This document shows, one piece after another, positions 42,201 to 46,119 of a DNA stretch of 46,119 nucleotides (within the stretch, counting starts at the first letter, position 1; each line of letters starts with the position of its first letter). The DNA is from Comamonadaceae bacterium. Its GTDB lineage: Bacteria > Pseudomonadota > Gammaproteobacteria > Burkholderiales > Burkholderiaceae_C. A program made the translations under genes and the position numbers. The notes beneath the pieces were generated by a model. It did no database searches. It was given only the letters and a program-made list of their open reading frames with translations, and was not told the origin of the DNA. The stretch is from positions 6,212 through 52,330 of the forward strand of contig VIKI01000011.1 in the NCBI GenBank assembly GCA_008080595.1, in the 5' to 3' direction.

Positions 42201-43775
42201 ATGGAGTTCGAAGATTTTCAAACGAACCCCCCGACCACGCCGGTGAACCCGCCAGCGCAGCCTGCTGCGCCTGTTGCTCCCCAAGCCCCTGCCGCAGCGC
42301 CCGCTTCAGCAGTGGAGTCTGTCAATGCACGCTTTCTCGCCTTGTGTGTGGCTGTGGATGCCGCCGACAGGGGAAATTTCAGCTTCCCGCTGCCGCTGCA
42401 GGGCCATGACCGGCTGACACTGATGGCCCGGCAATTGCAACGACTGTTTGATCGGGTTCAAGCCGCCGGTGTGGCAGCTGACGCAAGTGACCCAGCCGGA
42501 AAGGCTGAACCTGACCCACATCTCAGCCGCGAGAACAACCGCCTGAAATATTTGATTGCCAACACCCCGGCCATCATCTACAGCAGTGTGCCCACCGGGG
42601 ACGGCACCATGACCTTTGTCAGCGACAACGCCTTGCGCTTGCTGGACTACAAACCCGAAGACATGGTGGCCGACCCGAGTTTCTGGTTTGACCACATTCA
42701 CCCGGAGGACATTGCCAACATTTTTTCCAGTTTTGCGCAAATTTTCACCGAGGGCCAGCGCTCGTATGAGTACCGCTTTCGCACCTGCGATGGCCGCTAC
42801 CTGTGGATGCACGACAACCTGCGCCTGATCCGTGATGCCGAAGGCAAACCGCTGGAGGTGGTGGGCTCCTTGACCGACATCACCGAGCGCAAGCAGATGG
42901 AAGAGGCGTTGAAGAAAAAGGGTGACGAGCAACAACTCCTGATCAAGCAGCTGCAAGAGGCGCAGGCCCAATTGCTGCAATCGGAAAAAATGGCCTCCAT
43001 CGGCCAGCTGGCTGCCGGTATTGCGCACGAGATCAACAACCCCATTGGCTTCATCAACTCCAACATGGGCTCGCTGAAAAATTATGTCGATACCCTGTGC
43101 ACCCTGGTGGATGGGCTTGACCAGAGTTTGCAAAGTGTGCCGGCCCAGCCTGAGCTGAAGCAAAAAGTGGCCCAGCTCAAACAACAGGCCGACTACGATT
43201 TTCTGAAAGACGATGTGGCCGACCTGGTACGTGAATCGCTCGATGGCCTCAAGCGCGTGCGTGACATCGTCCAGTCGCTGCGCGACTTTGCCCATATTGG
43301 GGTGATCGATTGGCAGTATGCAGATCTGCATGCGGGGCTTGACAGCACGCTCACCATCGCCAGCAACGAGTTCAAGTACAAGGCCACCGTGAGCAAAGAC
43401 TATGGCCAGTTGCCGCCAGTGAAATGCCTGCCCTCACAGCTCAACCAGGTGTTCATGAACCTGATCGTGAACGCCTCGCAGGCCATCACTGCCAATGGGG
43501 TCATCACGGTGCGCACCGGCAGCACTGACGACTGGGTGTGGGTGGAGATTGGCGACAACGGCGCAGGCATTGCACCCGACATTCTGAACCGGATTTTTGA
43601 CCCATTTTTCACCACCAAACCGGTCGGCAAGGGCACAGGGCTGGGCTTGTCGCTGTCTTACAGCATTGTCGCCAAACACGGTGGCCGCATTGAGGTAGCC
43701 AGTGAACTCGGCAAGGGCACGCGCTTCACGGTGCATTTGCCGGTGACCCCACCGCAACCGGATCAGACGAGTTGA
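42201..43775 (+). CDS. Cytoplasmic PAS histidine kinase
   Basis: This 524-residue kinase starts at ATG 42201, which has GGAG six bases upstream; the upstream ATG at 42189 lacks a site. A Pro/Ala-rich N-terminus leads to a PAS domain ([18 protein letters not shown] through [12 protein letters not shown]), a coiled coil, a HisKA region with [13 protein letters not shown] and an HATPase domain with [20 protein letters not shown] and GKGTGLGLS. There is no membrane helix. It precedes another kinase gene by 16 bases, and no response regulator follows. Confidence 0.92.
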   Translation: MEFEDFQTNPPTTPVNPPAQPAAPVAPQAPAAAPASAVESVNARFLALCVAVDAADRGNFSFPLPLQGHDRLTLMARQLQRLFDRVQAAGVAADASDPAGKAEPDPHLSRENNRLKYLIANTPAIIYSSVPTGDGTMTFVSDNALRLLDYKPEDMVADPSFWFDHIHPEDIANIFSSFAQIFTEGQRSYEYRFRTCDGRYLWMHDNLRLIRDAEGKPLEVVGSLTDITERKQMEEALKKKGDEQQLLIKQLQEAQAQLLQSEKMASIGQLAAGIAHEINNPIGFINSNMGSLKNYVDTLCTLVDGLDQSLQSVPAQPELKQKVAQLKQQADYDFLKDDVADLVRESLDGLKRVRDIVQSLRDFAHIGVIDWQYADLHAGLDSTLTIASNEFKYKATVSKDYGQLPPVKCLPSQLNQVFMNLIVNASQAITANGVITVRTGSTDDWVWVEIGDNGAGIAPDILNRIFDPFFTTKPVGKGTGLGLSLSYSIVAKHGGRIEVASELGKGTRFTVHLPVTPPQPDQTS

Positions 43776-43791
43776 ACCAGAGCCCCCAGGC

Positions 43792-45054
43792 ATGACCGAC
43801 ACCACCCTCACAGATCTGGCCAGAACCGAGTTATTCAAAGACGTGCCCGACGATGTGCTGCGCCAGGTCTTGCTGCGCTCGGCGGCGCAAACCCTGGCCG
43901 CTGGCGACATTTTGCTGTCGCCAGAAAAAGCCAACCAGCATGTTTACCTGCTGCTCAGTGGCACGCTGTCCCTGCGCTTTGACTCGCCCACCTCGCCAGA
44001 GGTGCGGGTGCTGCCCGCCGGGGTGGCGGTGGGAGAGATGTCCACCATTGACGACACGCCGCCCTCGGCGTATGTGATTGCCAAGGAAAGCTGCGTGGTG
44101 TTGCCGATCCACCGCAAGCTGCTGGCGCAACTGGTGGCGCAGTCGCACCCGGTGGCACTCAACCTGCTGCACCTGATGGGGCAATGGGTCAAAGCCAACA
44201 CGCGCCACATTGCCAATGACCAGACGCAGATTCAGCGCCTGAGCGCCACCCTTCGCCACGTCACGGCCCAGGGGCTGGATCAGCGTATTCCGTCCAAACC
44301 CGAAGACCGCGATTTTGCCGAGCTGATTGCGGTGTTCAACGAGATGCTGGAGCGCCTGGAAAGAAGCTTCAAACAGGCCTCACGCTTCTCGGGTGATGCG
44401 GCGCATGAGTTAAAAACTCCGCTGGCCATTTTGCAGGGGCAAATCGAACAACTCATCGGCGCGGCAGAGGTGGGCTCACCGACACAAATCCAGTTCTCCA
44501 ACATCCTTGACGAGGTGCGCCGCCTCTCGTCCATCTCACAAAAACTGCTGCTGCTGTCGCAAGCCGATGCCGGGCGCATTCGCCTGCACCTGATGCCGTG
44601 TGACTTCAGCACCGTGCTGCGTGAGCTGATGGAGGATGCCTGCATGCTTGGTGCCCACCTGCGGGTGAGCCACAACATTGCCCCGCGCTTGCGTGTGGTG
44701 GCCGATGCCGACCTGATGCTGCAAACACTGCACAACCTGCTCAGCAACGCCATCAAATACAACCTTGACGGCGGCTGGATTCATTTTCATGCCAGCTGCA
44801 GCGGCGCGTGGGTGGAGTTGCGCATCACCAACGCATCCGAGAACCTGACCGCAGATCAGCGTGCCCAACTGTTTGAGCGCTTTTACCGCGTCGACCCGGC
44901 ACGCAACCGCGCTGTGGAAGGCTCTGGCCTGGGCCTGAGCCTGGCACGAGAAATTGCCCGCGCCCACGGCGGTGAACTGCACCTGGAAGACAGCGCCCCA
45001 GGGGAAACCCGGTTTTGTTTGACCCTGCCTGCGCCGCCGCCAACAGACGATTAG
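43792..45054 (+). CDS. Cyclic-nucleotide-binding-domain histidine kinase
   Basis: This 420-residue protein starts with a Crp-like cyclic nucleotide binding domain (LFKDVPDDVLRQV, VYLLLSGTLSLRF, GEMSTIDDTPPSAYVIA, about 1-140). A HAMP-like stretch without membrane helix (LRHVTAQGLDQRI..EDRDFAEL) follows, then HisKA with FSGDAAHELKTPLA and an HATPase with LLSNAIKYN, FERFYRVD and GSGLGLSLAREI. Key phosphate-cassette arginines of real cAMP-binding sites are not obvious (TIDDTPPSAYV), so the ligand may be different or absent. It overlaps the convergent homoserine dehydrogenase gene by four bases. Confidence 0.9.
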   Translation: MTDTTLTDLARTELFKDVPDDVLRQVLLRSAAQTLAAGDILLSPEKANQHVYLLLSGTLSLRFDSPTSPEVRVLPAGVAVGEMSTIDDTPPSAYVIAKESCVVLPIHRKLLAQLVAQSHPVALNLLHLMGQWVKANTRHIANDQTQIQRLSATLRHVTAQGLDQRIPSKPEDRDFAELIAVFNEMLERLERSFKQASRFSGDAAHELKTPLAILQGQIEQLIGAAEVGSPTQIQFSNILDEVRRLSSISQKLLLLSQADAGRIRLHLMPCDFSTVLRELMEDACMLGAHLRVSHNIAPRLRVVADADLMLQTLHNLLSNAIKYNLDGGWIHFHASCSGAWVELRITNASENLTADQRAQLFERFYRVDPARNRAVEGSGLGLSLAREIARAHGGELHLEDSAPGETRFCLTLPAPPPTDD

Positions 45055-46119
45055 CTCAAATCCGCCATGTGCAGCAGGGTCACCGCACCCGCCACCGTTG
45101 GCCATTCGGCCAGCTGCGCCACCACCTCACGCATGATCCGCCCCGGTGTCGGCTCGGTCAACACAACCACGGCGCTCAGTGCCGGATCATCCGGGTGAGC
45201 GAGTAGCTTGGCTTGCCGCACCCACACATGGGCTTCAGACAAATGCGCCAGCACAGCCGACAAGCTGAGTGACGCTTGGGTCACGCTCAGGCGCAGGTAG
45301 TAGGCCGACGGCACCTCGTCCATGCCCAGCACCGGCAAGGCCGCCATCGCCTCGTGCTGAAACGCCAGGGCGGGCACGCGATGCTGCGGTGGCGTGCCGG
45401 CGGTGCGGCACACATCCACCAGGTCTGCAATCACGGCAGAGGCGGTTGGTTCGGAGCCTGCCCCCGCGCCGTAATACAAGGTGATGCCTGCCGCGTCGCT
45501 TTTCACCATCACCGCGTTCATCGCGCCATTGACCTGGGCCAGCAGGTGGTCGGCGGCGATCAGCGTGGGCTGCACTCGCAACACCAGACCCCGTGGGGTA
45601 CGCTGAGCCAGGCCCAGCAGCTTGACGCAGTAACCCATTTGCTCGGCCAGGCTGATGTCCACCGAGTCCAGCCCGGTGATGCCTTCCACCTGCACCTGGT
45701 CCAACTGAATCGGTGCGCCAAACGCATTGGCCGCCAGCAGCGTGAGCTTGTGCGCGGCATCCACACCCTGCACGTCAAAGGCCGGGTCGGCCTCGGCATA
45801 ACCCAGAGCTTGCGCATTGGCCAGGGCGGCGGCAAAGCTCAGGCCCTGGGTCTTCATCTCCGTCAGGATGTAGTTGCTGGTGCCGTTGATGATGCCGGCC
45901 ACCCATTCGATCTGATTGGCCGTCAGCCCCTCGCGCAGCGCCTTGATGATCGGGATGCTGACCGCCACCGCGCCCTCGTAGGCCAGCACCACACCGTGGG
46001 CCTTGGCCGCCGCAAAAATCTCGCTGCCATGGACGGCCAGCAGGGCCTTGTTGGCCGTGACCACATGTTTGCCATGGCGGATGGCTTGTAACACCAGATC
46101 ACGGGCCAGGGTGGTGCCA
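45051..46119 (-). CDS. hom: Homoserine dehydrogenase (partial, 5' end outside window)
   Basis: The enzyme reduces aspartate semialdehyde to homoserine, the precursor of methionine and threonine. The visible part encodes about 355 residues and continues to the window edge, so the N-terminal NAD(P) domain is missing. Conserved features are HGKHVVTANKALL, EGAVAVSIPIIKALREGL, AGIINGTSNYIL, YAEADPAFDVQGVDAAHK and YYGAGAGSEPTASAV. The C-terminal ACT domain (YYLRLSVTQASLSLSAVL) allows feedback inhibition, usually by threonine. It is the upstream step for metX in this window. Confidence 0.96.
   Translation of the reverse strand, partial: GTTLARDLVLQAIRHGKHVVTANKALLAVHGSEIFAAAKAHGVVLAYEGAVAVSIPIIKALREGLTANQIEWVAGIINGTSNYILTEMKTQGLSFAAALANAQALGYAEADPAFDVQGVDAAHKLTLLAANAFGAPIQLDQVQVEGITGLDSVDISLAEQMGYCVKLLGLAQRTPRGLVLRVQPTLIAADHLLAQVNGAMNAVMVKSDAAGITLYYGAGAGSEPTASAVIADLVDVCRTAGTPPQHRVPALAFQHEAMAALPVLGMDEVPSAYYLRLSVTQASLSLSAVLAHLSEAHVWVRQAKLLAHPDDPALSAVVVLTEPTPGRIMREVVAQLAEWPTVAGAVTLLHMADLS

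Overview
The window looks like chromosome of a betaproteobacterium, most likely a Comamonadaceae member close to Rhodoferax/Polaromonas. The basis is the overlapping metX-metW pair, a cyanate (cyn) operon with NrtA-type binding proteins, GC-rich coding sequence and two copies of an intergenic repeat of a kind I associate with that family. The taxonomic call is inference from gene content and style, not from a search.

Layout. (1) 1-4.3 kb: amtB on the minus strand with a near-consensus sigma-54 promoter, then metX-metW-abrB-like on the plus strand with stop/start overlaps. (2) 4.4-13.7 kb: a chemosensory operon (MCP, CheB, CheR-TPR, hybrid CheA-REC, single-domain REC, REC-REC-GGDEF, CheW, CheW-like) with the logic of a Wsp/ACF system, in which receptor methylation and CheA signalling should set c-di-GMP. 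The MCP has lost the conserved signalling tip with a frameshift. The GGDEF regulator has lost the core of an N-terminal Hpt-like segment with another frameshift. (3) 13.7-14.26 kb: a rearrangement scar with a sliver of an NrtA-like gene and a decayed transposase. (4) 14.26-17.7 kb: a membrane GGDEF-EAL protein paired with an orphan periplasmic sugar-type binding protein. (5) 17.8-22.8 kb, minus strand: a cyanate operon (binding protein, permease, ATPase, cyanase, second binding protein) behind a candidate sigma-54 promoter. (6) 22.9-31.66 kb: a probable defence island (DUF4411 PIN toxin, ImmA/IrrE-XRE antitoxin, and a 2198-residue DUF4011-helicase-Vsr-like nuclease-DUF3320 protein), bordered on both sides by 3' ends of NarL/LuxR-type regulator genes. 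(7) 31.66-33.5 kb: an intact NarL-type regulator and its cytoplasmic PAS kinase. (8) 33.9-37.3 kb: a large PAS-GAF-GGDEF-EAL protein with a degenerate cyclase site. (9) 37.5-41.1 kb: an exported DUF1800/DUF1501 pair. (10) 41.3-45.05 kb: a two-domain methylglyoxal synthase, a PAS histidine kinase and a cyclic-nucleotide-binding-domain histidine kinase. (11) 45.05 kb to the end: homoserine dehydrogenase, 5' end outside the window.

Common themes are nitrogen acquisition (ammonium, cyanate, both with candidate sigma-54 promoters), c-di-GMP signalling (three GGDEF proteins) and aspartate-family/methionine synthesis (hom, metX, metW). The most notable items are the defence island with the giant multidomain helicase-nuclease, the internally deleted chemosensory genes, the GGDEF-EAL/binding-protein pair and the tandem methylglyoxal synthase. 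No rRNA, tRNA, CRISPR array or complete insertion sequence was recognised.
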